A DNA stretch of 64,000 nucleotides from Pedobacter sp. D749 (GTDB lineage Bacteria; Bacteroidota; Bacteroidia; Sphingobacteriales; Sphingobacteriaceae). Each line of letters opens with the position of its first letter. The first letter of the stretch is position 1. Below are positions 1 to 9,409 of this stretch, piece after piece. Made by a program: the position numbers and the translations under genes. Location of the stretch: NCBI RefSeq assembly GCF_019317285.1, contig NZ_CP079218.1, positions 5,642,001-5,706,000 of the forward strand. The letters run 5' to 3'. The notes beneath the pieces are model-generated. The model was not told the DNA's origin. It saw nothing but the letters and a program-made list of their open reading frames with translations, and did no database searches.

Positions 1-575
1 GCAAGCGGTAAGGCAGGCAAAACCTCACCATTTGTTTCCAGTTGAAGTAAGGCTAAATCGTTTTCTTTTGAGGAAGTCAATACCGATTTTACAGCATAGG
101 TACGTCCATTGGCCATACGAACAACGAAACCTAAAGGCTTATTGCCGTCAGCCATATTCGCATACTGGGCGATTACATGATAATTTGTTACCATTATCCC
201 TTTGGGATCAATAATGTAACCTGAAGATTCGCTGATATGTGCATTAGAACACCTGGGACATAAATAAACACAACCTGTAATTACAGTAGCCGCTTTTGCA
301 CGTTCGTAGATGGCATTGGCCGTTAAAGCTTTTTTAGAAGGTTTAACAATTCCAACAGCAGCTGATTTAGATGGATTAGCCAGCATCTGTTTGGCATCCT
401 CTAAAGTAACCGTCTTCACTTTTAAAAGCAAAGAATCTACAGATTTCTGATAATCGGCTGCTATTTTGGCATCATTGGTGAAAACCTGGGCATGAGCAAT
501 ACCGGCTATCAATAAATTGATCAGTAAAATAGCGATTTTCTTTATGCCACTATGTTTTTTAAAATTCATTTTCAT
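1..575 (-). CDS. Trypsin-like (S1/DegP-type) serine protease, 3' end cut off by the window
   Basis: I translated this by hand from the minus strand. It reads from an ATG at 575 to the window edge without a stop, about 191 codons. The N-terminus is a signal peptide ending in AHAQ, so the product is exported. After a linker come a Cys cluster (CVYLCPRC), then TNYHVIA, the usual context of the catalytic His, then ENDLALLQL, the usual context of the catalytic Asp. The Ser region lies beyond the window. The start ATG overlaps the upstream gene's TGA (ATGA), which suggests translational coupling. A second ATG at 569 is possible. Being last in an operon with two thioredoxin-fold proteins, its cysteines could be their substrate, but that is inference. 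The family call is fairly secure; the physiological substrate is unknown. Confidence 0.75.
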   Translation of the reverse strand, partial: MKMNFKKHSGIKKIAILLINLLIAGIAHAQVFTNDAKIAADYQKSVDSLLLKVKTVTLEDAKQMLANPSKSAAVGIVKPSKKALTANAIYERAKAATVITGCVYLCPRCSNAHISESSGYIIDPKGIMVTNYHVIAQYANMADGNKPLGFVVRMANGRTYAVKSVLTSSKENDLALLQLETNGEVLPALPL

Positions 576-1663
576 TTAATTTTCTCCGTTATGGCGTCAT
601 ACTGGCGGGCTGTTTTCCCATAGGATTCTGATGCCGACTTAAAGTAATCTTTTATGGCTGCTTTCTGAGCTTCCGTCGCTTTCGGAGTCTGCTTAAATAA
701 AACATCTTCCAGAATGCCTTTAAAAACGGTGTTGGTTGGCAATTGCTGAATATACCGTTTATAATAAGCGATCATTCCATCCAGATCTTTATTGACAACA
801 AACAAAGCAATCCTACAAATATGATTTTCAGGTTCCTGTGGATCTAATTTCAGCAAGGAGATGGTATAGGCGATGTCCTCCACCTCTTTTGGCGTAAAAA
901 AAACATTATACCGAGCACCATTTTCGTAAGCAATGATATACATATCTTTACGAACCTTATCAAAGAGGATTCTATTAATTACTTCCGTACCCATAGCAAG
1001 ATCCAAATGTTGTTTCTCTAGCATTATCTTTCTGAAAAACGGGCTGCCAAACTTTACCGTTCCTAATGCCATTTCAAGAAAATCTACGCTAAAACGCTCG
1101 TATTCCTCGGCATGATCAAATATCTCTTCCAAAACAGGTGATGGGTCTTTAGAATTTTGATATAAAGCTTTAGCATAAGGCAACCCATTTGTCAAGTCTT
1201 TTTTTGCCTCATAAGCCGCTTTTAACCCTGCGAGCGAATTTTTGGGATCTAGTGCCGCTTTTACTTTTTCAATAAAATCTTCGGCACCGGCTTTTCCCAC
1301 CACCCTGTTAATTTCCTGTCCCGAAGCACTAAGAATTAAAAAAGTCGGGTAAGCACTGACGTTGTATTTTTTCGCAAGCTCCTTCCCCTCTCCCTTTTCC
1401 ATGTCGAATTTTACAGAAACGAACTTTGGGTTGAAATAATCGCCCATTACCTTTTTGGGAAATTCCATTTTAGCCATCTCAATGCATGGAATGCACCAGC
1501 TGGTGTAGCAGTCCATAAAGATCAGTTTAGGGCTGGCAGGGTCGGAAGCTTTAGCCATCGCTGCACGCATTGTCAGCTCCTCAAATTTTATACCCTGGCC
1601 AAAGGTTGCAGTATGGCATAGGGTAATCAATCCAATATATGCTGAAATTAAAAATAGTCTCAT
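572..1663 (-). CDS. Exported thioredoxin-fold protein with WCIPC active site
   Basis: This 363-residue protein has a signal peptide (residues 1-23, ending FGQ) followed by a thioredoxin-like domain at about 25-140. The active site CIPC lies at residues 57-60 in the context SWCIPC, and the conserved cis-Pro region reads SAYPTF. That layout fits the periplasmic Thioredoxin_7/DUF255-like group of Bacteroidota. The remaining 220 residues are charged and probably helical, with no motif I recognise. It lies 19 nt downstream of the TlpA-like gene, and its stop overlaps the start of the protease gene. A role in thiol-disulfide exchange with proteins exported by the same operon is likely; the partner is unknown. 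Confidence 0.8.
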   Translation of the reverse strand: MRLFLISAYIGLITLCHTATFGQGIKFEELTMRAAMAKASDPASPKLIFMDCYTSWCIPCIEMAKMEFPKKVMGDYFNPKFVSVKFDMEKGEGKELAKKYNVSAYPTFLILSASGQEINRVVGKAGAEDFIEKVKAALDPKNSLAGLKAAYEAKKDLTNGLPYAKALYQNSKDPSPVLEEIFDHAEEYERFSVDFLEMALGTVKFGSPFFRKIMLEKQHLDLAMGTEVINRILFDKVRKDMYIIAYENGARYNVFFTPKEVEDIAYTISLLKLDPQEPENHICRIALFVVNKDLDGMIAYYKRYIQQLPTNTVFKGILEDVLFKQTPKATEAQKAAIKDYFKSASESYGKTARQYDAITEKIK

Positions 1664-1682
1664 AGTAAATCCCTGGGATGTA

Positions 1683-3029
1683 TTATAATTTTGAATTGAT
1701 TAATTCTGCTAGTTTTGGATCTGACGGTCTCGGAGCGTCAATAGCTACTGTTTTGCCGTTTTTATCAAATAACATGTAACGAGGCACGGTTTCCAACTCA
1801 TAGTCATCTGCAATCGGCCCCTTGCGGTTAGAAAACAAATGCAAGCCAGACATTTTCTTACTTTCTACCATTTCCTTCCATTTTGCTTTATCGGTATCAA
1901 TGGAGAGGCTGATAAATGTCACATTCTTTCCCTCAAAAGCTTTTTCCATAGCTTCAAGGGCCGGTAGCTCGTCCAAACATGGTTTACACCAGGTTGCCCA
2001 AACATCAACAAGCACCACTTTACCAAGGTTTTCTGACAGACGGTGCATTTTTCCATTCAGATCGGGATATGAAAAATCTATCCAATCTCCTCCTGCAACC
2101 CTCATTTTAGCGCGGGCCTCTAACACTTTCATTTTTGCCTTCTGTTTCTCAGTAACCATAGAAGACCGATAGGTAGCCAGATAACCTAAAAGATCGAAAG
2201 TTGCGCCTTTTTCAGCTTGAGCTAAAGCGAAATCTGCTTTTAACTCTTTATCAGTGATCTCAGGTACAAGTAATTGGCCTCCTATACCTTGTTCGTTGTT
2301 GTATATAATGTGTTTTGCAAAACCAAAGTACTGCATTAAGTTAAAACCTATAGGTAAAGTCCAGATTTGCTTATCAGAAAAAGTCTCATTTTTAAACCAA
2401 TTAACCAGATAAGGAGGATATTCATTTTTATTACCTACATTTAAACCAGTCGCAATCGGCACTAAAACATCAAACTTATAGCTGTATGGCAGGAGGAATT
2501 TAACTTGTTTATCAAAAGAAGCGTTTCCAGTATTGATGTTTTGAACAAAATCGGCAACTGGCTTTTCCAACGAATCCAACACCTTCACATAGCCTTCACT
2601 AGGTAACGCATATCCCTTTGGGGTATAACCATACTTTCTAAGCGGAAGTAACATTTTATACCAGTCGGCAAAAACCTTATTTTCTTTATTCACTTTTCCG
2701 GAATACGTAATGGCCCCATCGCCAGCGTCAATCATCAGATTTTCTCCTTTATGAAGGTAAAATGGATAGAGCTCTCCATACATGCCAACATACCTGATCA
2801 CATCCAGATCCGAAGCACTCAATTCAGCAGTAAAAGTTTTCGTTACTTTATCGATTTTTGGTTCGGCGATTAAAGTTAAATCTGCATTTTCTGGTTTGGC
2901 GATAAGCATACTCTCAGCTAGTGCACCATTGGGAAGAAGCTTCTTAAATTTACCTGTAATGGTAGCACTCTGTGCAAATGCCGTCAGTGACATCGTCGCC
3001 ATTAAAATAGCAATAATTGATTTTTTCAT
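1683..3029 (-). CDS. TlpA-like thiol-disulfide reductase with N-terminal DUF4369-like region
   Basis: I place the start at the ATG at 3029 (MKKSIIAIL), because it gives a clean signal peptide ending in FAQ. The reading frame extends 15 codons further, to 3074. The N-terminal 280 residues resemble the beta-rich DUF4369-type domain that often precedes AhpC/TSA-TlpA domains in Bacteroidota. The C-terminal 130 residues are a TlpA/ResA-like thioredoxin fold with WATWCKPC, the two Cys being at about 348 and 351 of the 448-residue product. It is expected to be a periplasmic disulfide reductase. It sits between the lipoprotein gene of the SusCD locus and a second thioredoxin-fold gene, so it is probably co-transcribed with both. 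Function beyond redox chemistry cannot be read from the sequence. Confidence 0.85.
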   Translation of the reverse strand: MKKSIIAILMATMSLTAFAQSATITGKFKKLLPNGALAESMLIAKPENADLTLIAEPKIDKVTKTFTAELSASDLDVIRYVGMYGELYPFYLHKGENLMIDAGDGAITYSGKVNKENKVFADWYKMLLPLRKYGYTPKGYALPSEGYVKVLDSLEKPVADFVQNINTGNASFDKQVKFLLPYSYKFDVLVPIATGLNVGNKNEYPPYLVNWFKNETFSDKQIWTLPIGFNLMQYFGFAKHIIYNNEQGIGGQLLVPEITDKELKADFALAQAEKGATFDLLGYLATYRSSMVTEKQKAKMKVLEARAKMRVAGGDWIDFSYPDLNGKMHRLSENLGKVVLVDVWATWCKPCLDELPALEAMEKAFEGKNVTFISLSIDTDKAKWKEMVESKKMSGLHLFSNRKGPIADDYELETVPRYMLFDKNGKTVAIDAPRPSDPKLAELINSKL

Positions 3030-3086
3030 GTATTTATTTTTGAATAGGATGGGTATGGCGTGCATTCGCCACACCCGTTAAGTAGT

Positions 3087-4007
3087 TTATAAAGTTGGGA
3101 TGCCTAAATCTGTTAATATTTGGCGTATTAAATTATATTTTATCATGATTACAGGATTTGTGCCATATAAAGCTTTAAATTCTGCATCCGTACGCCCAAG
3201 TATGGCTTCCACGTACATATTTGCATCCATAGAAGGCGTTGCAGGCGTTATATATGGATTTGTTGGCTCCGCATCAATAAAGCCTATGGCTTGTAATGAT
3301 GGACTTACGCCGGCAGGTAAACCAGTTACCCTGGAGTTGAGGTAAAAGGTAGCCAGGTCATAAGCGTCACTAACGGTAACAAATTTCCTGGTAGCGTTGG
3401 CAAATTTGTCCAGTATATCGGCGTATTTAGGCCTAAGCATAGCATTTGTAAGCATGGCCCGCAAGATTGCTCCTTTATACTGTACTTTTGTAGTTTGATC
3501 CATGGTAGGAATGTTCGCAATCTGACCGATTACTACGGTATTTAAACCCTTAAAAGCATATTTAAAACCATTGGTATTCAGGTTGGCGACCAATAAAATA
3601 CTGGGCACATAAATGCCTTTCGGTAATACAGGCAAAATTTCGCTCTTTAAATAAGCAAGTGCAGCAGGTACATCCGCTTTGTTGCAATAACTAAATGAAT
3701 AAACGAGGGGTGGCGCTCCAGCCTGGAGACCGCCAATGGAGTAACTTAAAGACAATTTCTCATAATGGGTGAAATTTCGTCCAAAAACATCTACACGGGC
3801 TTGTGTACCAATTGTATCATTAACGTAAACCGGGATACCAGTCTCTTTAAAGAAGAGATAATTGCCATGAATGGTGGGGTCGTTGGGATTATCATCCACA
3901 ACCAGCCAGTTTTTATCATAGTCCGGAAAAACGGTTACCTCCTCTTTCCGGCATGCAGTTGCCAATAAAATAAGGAATATACCTGCGATATAAATTTTAT
4001 GATTCAT
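3087..4007 (-). CDS. SusCD-associated lipoprotein, probably a zinc metallohydrolase homologue lacking HExxH
   Basis: The 306-residue product has a lipoprotein signal peptide (LLATAC, Cys at 19). The gene follows susD by 11 nt. Its layout recalls the 'substrate import-associated zinc metallohydrolase lipoproteins' encoded beside SusC/SusD genes. The similar parts are a short N-terminal segment ending near PVYVND, a central region with ILLVANLNTNG, and a C-terminal region with GFIDAEPTNPYI and a final IMIKYNLIRQILTDLGI-like segment. Where those proteins carry HExxH, this one reads KGAILRAMLTNAML, with no His or Glu ligand. I saw no HExxH anywhere in the protein. If the family call is right, this is a binding protein or pseudoenzyme. 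The call rests on remembered family features, so it is moderate. Confidence 0.5.
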   Translation of the reverse strand: MNHKIYIAGIFLILLATACRKEEVTVFPDYDKNWLVVDDNPNDPTIHGNYLFFKETGIPVYVNDTIGTQARVDVFGRNFTHYEKLSLSYSIGGLQAGAPPLVYSFSYCNKADVPAALAYLKSEILPVLPKGIYVPSILLVANLNTNGFKYAFKGLNTVVIGQIANIPTMDQTTKVQYKGAILRAMLTNAMLRPKYADILDKFANATRKFVTVSDAYDLATFYLNSRVTGLPAGVSPSLQAIGFIDAEPTNPYITPATPSMDANMYVEAILGRTDAEFKALYGTNPVIMIKYNLIRQILTDLGIPTL

Positions 4008-4018
4008 ATTAAATGATT

Positions 4019-5599
4019 TTATAAAGGTTGAACAGTACGTACACTTCTAACGGGATTTGTTAATGTACCCCTGTTGAATTCTATGGCATAATTTGGAATA
4101 GGAACCTGCCAGCCCGCCGCATCCTGTGCAAAAGATTTTAATACATAATTGCCAATGGGGGTATATGCATTGGTTTGCGCATTATAGCTGTAAGCAGGAT
4201 GCCTGATGTTAAAATCCTGTGGAAGCGGGTATTTGGAATTTACCGCGTACCGCCGTAAGTCAAACCATCTATGTCCTTCAAAACACAATTCCCGTCGTCG
4301 TTCTGCCCTGATAAATTCAACCAACTCACGATTTGCTGCTGGTATTTGATCCATACTGGTATTACGAAACCGTTTCAACCGCAGTTTCTGGATTTCATTT
4401 CTTGCCTCTTCAGTCGCTCCAGCCATAGCTAAGGCCTCTGCATTGTTTAAAATTACTTCTGCATAGCGGAGCGAAAAAATACAGGATACCTGTTCCGGAT
4501 CATTGGAGGTTTGCCAGCCACGGTATTTCGCAGGCAACCAGGATTTAGTTTTAGCAGACTTTTGAAAGAAAGCATTAAGTCTCAGATCATCTGAAGCATA
4601 AGTACTCATTAAATTAGTTGATGCTTTAAACGATGAAGCCCTACGGTCGTCTCCATTCCATGCAGATGTAGAATCATTCAGAAATACAGTAGCAATTGTA
4701 TGCTGTCCCATGGTGAAAATGGATTCACCGGAACTCCGGGAAGTGAAATTGGTATTCGGTGAATATTGGTTCAGGTCATTAAGCGTGTAACCCATTGCGT
4801 CAAAACTTTTACCTGCAGCGATTGCTTTATCATACTGTTCCGTATATAAATATACCCGGCTTTGCAGGATTTTCACCGCTGCAATCCCAACCCGTATTTT
4901 GGTGCCCGGATCATAGCCCTGTAAGTATTGTTCGGCCTGTTCCAGATCGGCAACAATCTGTTTATAAATCTTATCATTGTTGTCTCTTTTAAAATAATTG
5001 TCTTCTACTTTTTCAGAGATCTTCAATGGAACACCTTCATCTGTAGCAGCGGAGCTGACACGGTATGGACTGCCATAAACATTTTGTAGAAGAAAATAAT
5101 AATTGGCCCTTAAGAAATAGCATTCACCACGAATATGTTTTAAGGTTGAATTGTCGGATGTCTCAGCCAATTTTGACGCTTGAAATAGAATGGCGTTTAT
5201 TGCACCAATATGCTTATATATCCTCTTCCAGAATAAATCATCCCAGGAAAGGTTTAAGATATTTACGGCGGGGCTCTGCGCCCAGTTGTGGAATCCAGAA
5301 AGCTTATATAGTGGTGTCGCCTTGTCGGTTTCCACAAAGTCAAGCGCAAACTGTTCGGAATCGTCGTCCATCACATGGAGCCATGGTGCGATGGTTATAC
5401 CATTATCTGAAAGATCGCTCAATGTTTCCTGACCGTTAATATTAATTGTAGGGCTATTCATGAATGCCTCTCCGATCATCAGTTTGTTCAGATCATCTGT
5501 GTTTTGAACATATTTCAGATCTGTTGAGTATTCCTCCAAAAATTTGCTGCAGGATGACATCAGCAACAATACAGGAAAAAAAATATAAATGTATTTCAT
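4019..5599 (-). CDS. SusD/RagB-family outer-membrane lipoprotein
   Basis: The product is 526 residues with a lipoprotein signal peptide (LLMSSC). Helical TPR-like segments typical of SusD follow, including RGECYFLRANYYFLLQNVYG and, near the C-terminus, EFIRAERRRELCFEGHRWFDLRRY, the most conserved SusD signature. It starts 12 nt after susC, as in nearly all SusCD pairs. It should sit on the cell surface as the lid of the SusC transporter and bind the imported ligand. The ligand is not known. The neighbouring FecI/FecR genes, redox proteins and protease make a peptide or other non-starch ligand plausible, but this is inference. Confidence 0.95.
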   Translation of the reverse strand: MKYIYIFFPVLLLMSSCSKFLEEYSTDLKYVQNTDDLNKLMIGEAFMNSPTININGQETLSDLSDNGITIAPWLHVMDDDSEQFALDFVETDKATPLYKLSGFHNWAQSPAVNILNLSWDDLFWKRIYKHIGAINAILFQASKLAETSDNSTLKHIRGECYFLRANYYFLLQNVYGSPYRVSSAATDEGVPLKISEKVEDNYFKRDNNDKIYKQIVADLEQAEQYLQGYDPGTKIRVGIAAVKILQSRVYLYTEQYDKAIAAGKSFDAMGYTLNDLNQYSPNTNFTSRSSGESIFTMGQHTIATVFLNDSTSAWNGDDRRASSFKASTNLMSTYASDDLRLNAFFQKSAKTKSWLPAKYRGWQTSNDPEQVSCIFSLRYAEVILNNAEALAMAGATEEARNEIQKLRLKRFRNTSMDQIPAANRELVEFIRAERRRELCFEGHRWFDLRRYAVNSKYPLPQDFNIRHPAYSYNAQTNAYTPIGNYVLKSFAQDAAGWQVPIPNYAIEFNRGTLTNPVRSVRTVQPL

Positions 5600-5611
5600 A
5601 ATGCGTTGGGT

Positions 5612-8600
5612 TTAAAATGAAACATTGATGGTGCCTGAATAAGTAGGTGTTAGTGCCAGATTGATGTTTGGAGTGGAACCTGACTGTGTTGGGTCCTGTC
5701 CTTTCAGCATTTTACTGCTGATAATGAAAAGATTGGTGCCGGTTACACTAACATATGCTGAACTCAGGCCCATTTTTTTAACTAATTTTTCAGCAAAGTT
5801 GTACCTGAAAGAAGCAGACTGAAGCTTCAGATAATCTCCGCTAACCAGCCTGATGTCCGAATTGTCATACAGCTCATAAATACTTCCCCCAAATTGATAC
5901 GCTGATGCCGCAGATTGAGTCCACCAGGGCGAATTTAAATAGTTGTTTGCCAGTAGTCCGGGTATATTGGTGTAAGCTTCATCTCCGGGTCTGCGCCAGC
6001 GGTCTACAAACTCTTTACGAAGGTTTTGCTGTGGATAGGCAATTGCCGTTCCGTAACCTGAAGCGATTTTCATCAGGCGAATCTTGTTGCCCAAAGAGTA
6101 GGTTAAATTGAAGGATAAGCCAAAGTTTCTCCAGCCGAAATAATTGGATAAACCACCTTGAATAAAGGGTTCGCGGCGTCCGGACTCGCTCATTACCTCC
6201 AGATACACGTCTTCTTTTTTCATTGAACCATATTTTTGTTGATAAGCGGTTGCCTGTTCCGCTTCTGTTCCGTAAAAAATCGGTGAACCGTCTACCGGGC
6301 TCAGTTCCTTAAACTTGTAAGAGTAAAATGTATTTAGTGGCGTGCCTGCAAGCTGAACAGTTCCTGCCAGAAAGTCATTATAGCTTAAATTATCAACCAA
6401 AACATTATTTCTGTTGTTAATTGTACGATTTAAAACTTTGTTCAATACCTGCCCAAGCTGTGGGTCAAAGTGCCAGACAAATCCCCGCTTTGAACCACTC
6501 ACTCCCACATTATCAATGGCTTTAATACTTAAGCTAACTTCAATGCCCTTATTTTCCAGTGTACCACTATTGATCACATACTTTTCTACACCATTAATCT
6601 CTGATACCGTTTTATCAAGAAATGCATCTTCGGTCTTTTTATAGAAGTAGCCAACCGATCCGGTTATTTTATTTCCAAGCAAGGAGAAGTCCAGTGCAAC
6701 GTTAGAGGAAGAAGTCCGCTCCCATTTCAAATCCGGATTTGGAAAATTGGCAATTTCCGCATACTGTGAATTGTAATAAATGTTTGAAATAAGACTTTGT
6801 TTAATGACCATATTGGCAGATTGGCCGGGCAACATATTTCCCTGCCAGCCCCATGAAGCTTTCATAGCAAGATCATTTACCCAGGAAACATTTTTCAATA
6901 AATCATCTTTCATATTCCATCTGCCAGAAACGGCCCATATTGGCAGGAATCTATTGTTCGATCTGGAACCGAATAAGTTTGACTGCTCACCCCGGATATG
7001 TACATTCAGGATATAACGGTTGTTCCAGGAGTAACCCGTGGTACCGTACCAGGCAAGGGTATTTGTTAATTGACGGTTATAGGAGCCAAGGGCATCTACG
7101 GTAGACATCCATTGCTGATAATATGCTGTATTGGTTGTGGGCACAACATCGAAATAACCGCCCATTTCAGGGAAATATCCTCTCCTGGTGATGTTGAAGC
7201 CTTTATATTCAGAGGAAATGGCCTCGATACCGGCACTTGCATTGATCGAATGTTTAGCATCTTTTCCAAAATAAGTGCTGTAATTTGTCTGTAAACGGGC
7301 AGTATACCCGTTGTTATGCGTTTCACTTCTTTGCAATTCACCGCCGACAGGTGCAAGATCTGATCGGAGATTCTGGTTCCCCCTTATTTTATAAATGTAA
7401 TAAGTGTCTTTCGTATAATATAGCTCTCTGTTGTTGCTGCTTGCATTGTAAGCAAATGTACCATCTACATCCAGGCCACTCATTACCTTGTATTTTATTG
7501 TTGCCCTTATGTTGGCCGAAATAAGGTCGGTACGGTCTCCTGAATTTTCCTTTTCTTTAAGAATGTTGTAGTTATAAAAGGGGGCTCCGCTAATCTCTTT
7601 CGGATAAAAAAAATAACTGCCATCTGCATTGAAAGCCGGGATCGTTCTGCTGGTATTGTACGCATAATCCATCAAACCCAATTTTTGTGGGGTATAATCT
7701 CTGGTCGAATAGTTACCGGTAAAAGAGATTTGAGCCATAAATTTTTTATAATCTGCAGTGATGCTCATGAGCGAAGAATAGCGTTTATTGTTCTCTCCCT
7801 TGATTGCACCATTTTCATTCTGATAGCCTAGAGAGGAATAATATTTAATTCCACTAGCCCCACCAGAAAGGCTTAAATTATGATTCTGGGAGATGGCATC
7901 CTGCGTTAAAAGTCCCATCCAGTCTGTATTTACATTTGCGTAATAATCAGTTAACCGTTTAAACTCATCGTACTTTATATTGCCTGCATAATAGTCCTGA
8001 AGCGCTTTTTCGTAACCCGTAAACTGCGTTACATTGTTGTACTGCATCCCTCGTTCAATCATCTCTTTAGACACGTCTATACGTTCCTGCGAGTTCATCA
8101 TATACATGGACTTATCCGAATACCTTGGGTGCCTTGAAAAGCTGGTTGTGCCCGAATAAGAGATTGTAGGCTTGCCAACTTTACCTTTTTTTGTTGTGAT
8201 CACAATCACGCCGTTACCAGCTTTTGCACCATAAAGTGCCGTCGCCGACGCATCCTTAAGCACATCTATCTGATCAATATCCTGAGGATTTAGTCCCGCA
8301 ATTGCGTTGCCTAATAAATTTACAAAGTCGAGGTCATTGATATCTTTTGGATTAACATTAACCGGATCGGTCAATACAATTCCATCTAATACCCATAGCG
8401 GCTCTCTGTTTCCTAAAATCGTTGTTGTGCCCCGAATCCTTAATCTGGGTGCGGCACCCACCTGGCCCGAATTCTGCATAAAGATCATCCCGGGAACCCT
8501 ACCTTCCAATAATTTATCAATGGTATTGATTCCAGGGGTGATTATACTGTCCATTTTAATGGTAGTTATTGAACTTGTCAGTTTTCTGCTGTCAATCTTC

Positions 8601-9277
8601 TCATAACCCGTGTTAACAATCGTTACTTCATTCAGGGCTGAAGAAACAAGTTCCAGTGTAATCGTTCTGGCCCGCATGGCATTGACTTCCAATTTGGCAT
8701 AGCCAAGGTGATGGATCTCCAGAGTGGCGTTGGCGTACTGGGTTGGAATTACAAATTTCCCATTTTCGTCCGTCCTGGTCGAAAAATTTGAACCTTTAAC
8801 TTTAATTGTAGCGCCGTCCAGGGGCTTGCCGTCCTCTGCAGTCACTCTACCCTCTACCGGAGTCTCTGTCAAACCAGAAGGAGCAGATGCGCTCTTATCC
8901 AGTATGATAATTATACGGTCTTTGATCTCGTAGGTGAGCGGTTGTTCAGCGAACAATTTCCGTAATGCATTGATTAACGGTTCGTTAATAAGTTTTAAGG
9001 TTACCGGTTTGGCTTTTTTTAAAATCCGGTCGTTGTATGAAAAATCATATTTCGTTTGCTTACTGATGGCCTCTGCTGCCTGTACGAAAGGCGCATCTTT
9101 TAAATTAATGGAAACCGTTTGCGCACTTAATTTACTACTTAGTTGTAGCACAAAAAAAGCCAGGAAGATGAAGATAAATTTAACAATAAATGGTGATGTG
9201 CTGCTGTTGGTAACAGTATCGCCTGGTTCAGACGGCACACGCCTCCCTTTGTCCTTGTGGATAAGGAAATAGTTCAT
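5612..9277 (-). CDS. SusC/RagA TonB-dependent transporter with N-terminal STN signalling domain
   Basis: The protein is 1221 residues. A long N-terminal segment precedes a membrane-spanning signal region ending KLSAQ at about residue 53. Next is a secretin/TonB short N-terminal (STN) domain (VSINLKDAPF to IIIILDK, about 55-128), which in this class talks to a FecR anti-sigma factor. A carboxypeptidase-regulatory-like domain follows (VEGRVTAEDGKPLDGATI), then the plug (VTIVNTGYEKI, LLEGRVPGM, LWVLDGI, DVLKDASATALYGAKAGNGVI). The beta-barrel runs to a terminal aromatic residue. The sigma and FecR genes lie immediately upstream, so the locus is probably induced by ligand binding at the cell surface through SusC, FecR and the sigma factor. 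The ligand is unknown. Confidence 0.95.
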   Translation of the reverse strand: MNYFLIHKDKGRRVPSEPGDTVTNSSTSPFIVKFIFIFLAFFVLQLSSKLSAQTVSINLKDAPFVQAAEAISKQTKYDFSYNDRILKKAKPVTLKLINEPLINALRKLFAEQPLTYEIKDRIIIILDKSASAPSGLTETPVEGRVTAEDGKPLDGATIKVKGSNFSTRTDENGKFVIPTQYANATLEIHHLGYAKLEVNAMRARTITLELVSSALNEVTIVNTGYEKIDSRKLTSSITTIKMDSIITPGINTIDKLLEGRVPGMIFMQNSGQVGAAPRLRIRGTTTILGNREPLWVLDGIVLTDPVNVNPKDINDLDFVNLLGNAIAGLNPQDIDQIDVLKDASATALYGAKAGNGVIVITTKKGKVGKPTISYSGTTSFSRHPRYSDKSMYMMNSQERIDVSKEMIERGMQYNNVTQFTGYEKALQDYYAGNIKYDEFKRLTDYYANVNTDWMGLLTQDAISQNHNLSLSGGASGIKYYSSLGYQNENGAIKGENNKRYSSLMSITADYKKFMAQISFTGNYSTRDYTPQKLGLMDYAYNTSRTIPAFNADGSYFFYPKEISGAPFYNYNILKEKENSGDRTDLISANIRATIKYKVMSGLDVDGTFAYNASSNNRELYYTKDTYYIYKIRGNQNLRSDLAPVGGELQRSETHNNGYTARLQTNYSTYFGKDAKHSINASAGIEAISSEYKGFNITRRGYFPEMGGYFDVVPTTNTAYYQQWMSTVDALGSYNRQLTNTLAWYGTTGYSWNNRYILNVHIRGEQSNLFGSRSNNRFLPIWAVSGRWNMKDDLLKNVSWVNDLAMKASWGWQGNMLPGQSANMVIKQSLISNIYYNSQYAEIANFPNPDLKWERTSSSNVALDFSLLGNKITGSVGYFYKKTEDAFLDKTVSEINGVEKYVINSGTLENKGIEVSLSIKAIDNVGVSGSKRGFVWHFDPQLGQVLNKVLNRTINNRNNVLVDNLSYNDFLAGTVQLAGTPLNTFYSYKFKELSPVDGSPIFYGTEAEQATAYQQKYGSMKKEDVYLEVMSESGRREPFIQGGLSNYFGWRNFGLSFNLTYSLGNKIRLMKIASGYGTAIAYPQQNLRKEFVDRWRRPGDEAYTNIPGLLANNYLNSPWWTQSAASAYQFGGSIYELYDNSDIRLVSGDYLKLQSASFRYNFAEKLVKKMGLSSAYVSVTGTNLFIISSKMLKGQDPTQSGSTPNINLALTPTYSGTINVSF

Positions 9278-9348
9278 ATTTTTGTAAGGTTAGTTAGTTT
9301 GTTTGAATGGTTTGTTGATTATTTCTCTGAATCGGATCTATCTATCAC

Positions 9349-9376
9349 AGCTGATGGTGTGCCCACACCGTCAGCT
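9349..9376. other. 13-bp perfect hairpin between fecR and susC genes
   Basis: AGCTGATGGTGTG (9349-9361) pairs with CACACCGTCAGCT (9364-9376) with one T-G wobble and a two-base loop. The T-tract lies on the plus-strand side, whereas the flanking genes run on the minus strand. It is therefore not a normal terminator for this operon. It may be an mRNA-stability or processing element that separates regulator from transporter expression. Confidence 0.45.
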
Positions 9377-9409
9377 TTTTAACAGACGCCGAAAATTACA
9401 TGGTAAATT

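Noticed and set aside
32..214. 60-codon plus-strand frame at the window start
   Set aside because: It is antisense to the trypsin-like protease gene, whose frame shows clear catalytic motifs.
9349..9385. Intrinsic terminator between FecR and SusC genes
   Set aside because: The T-tract is on the plus strand, while both genes are on the minus strand, so it cannot be an ordinary terminator for them; kept only as a hairpin.
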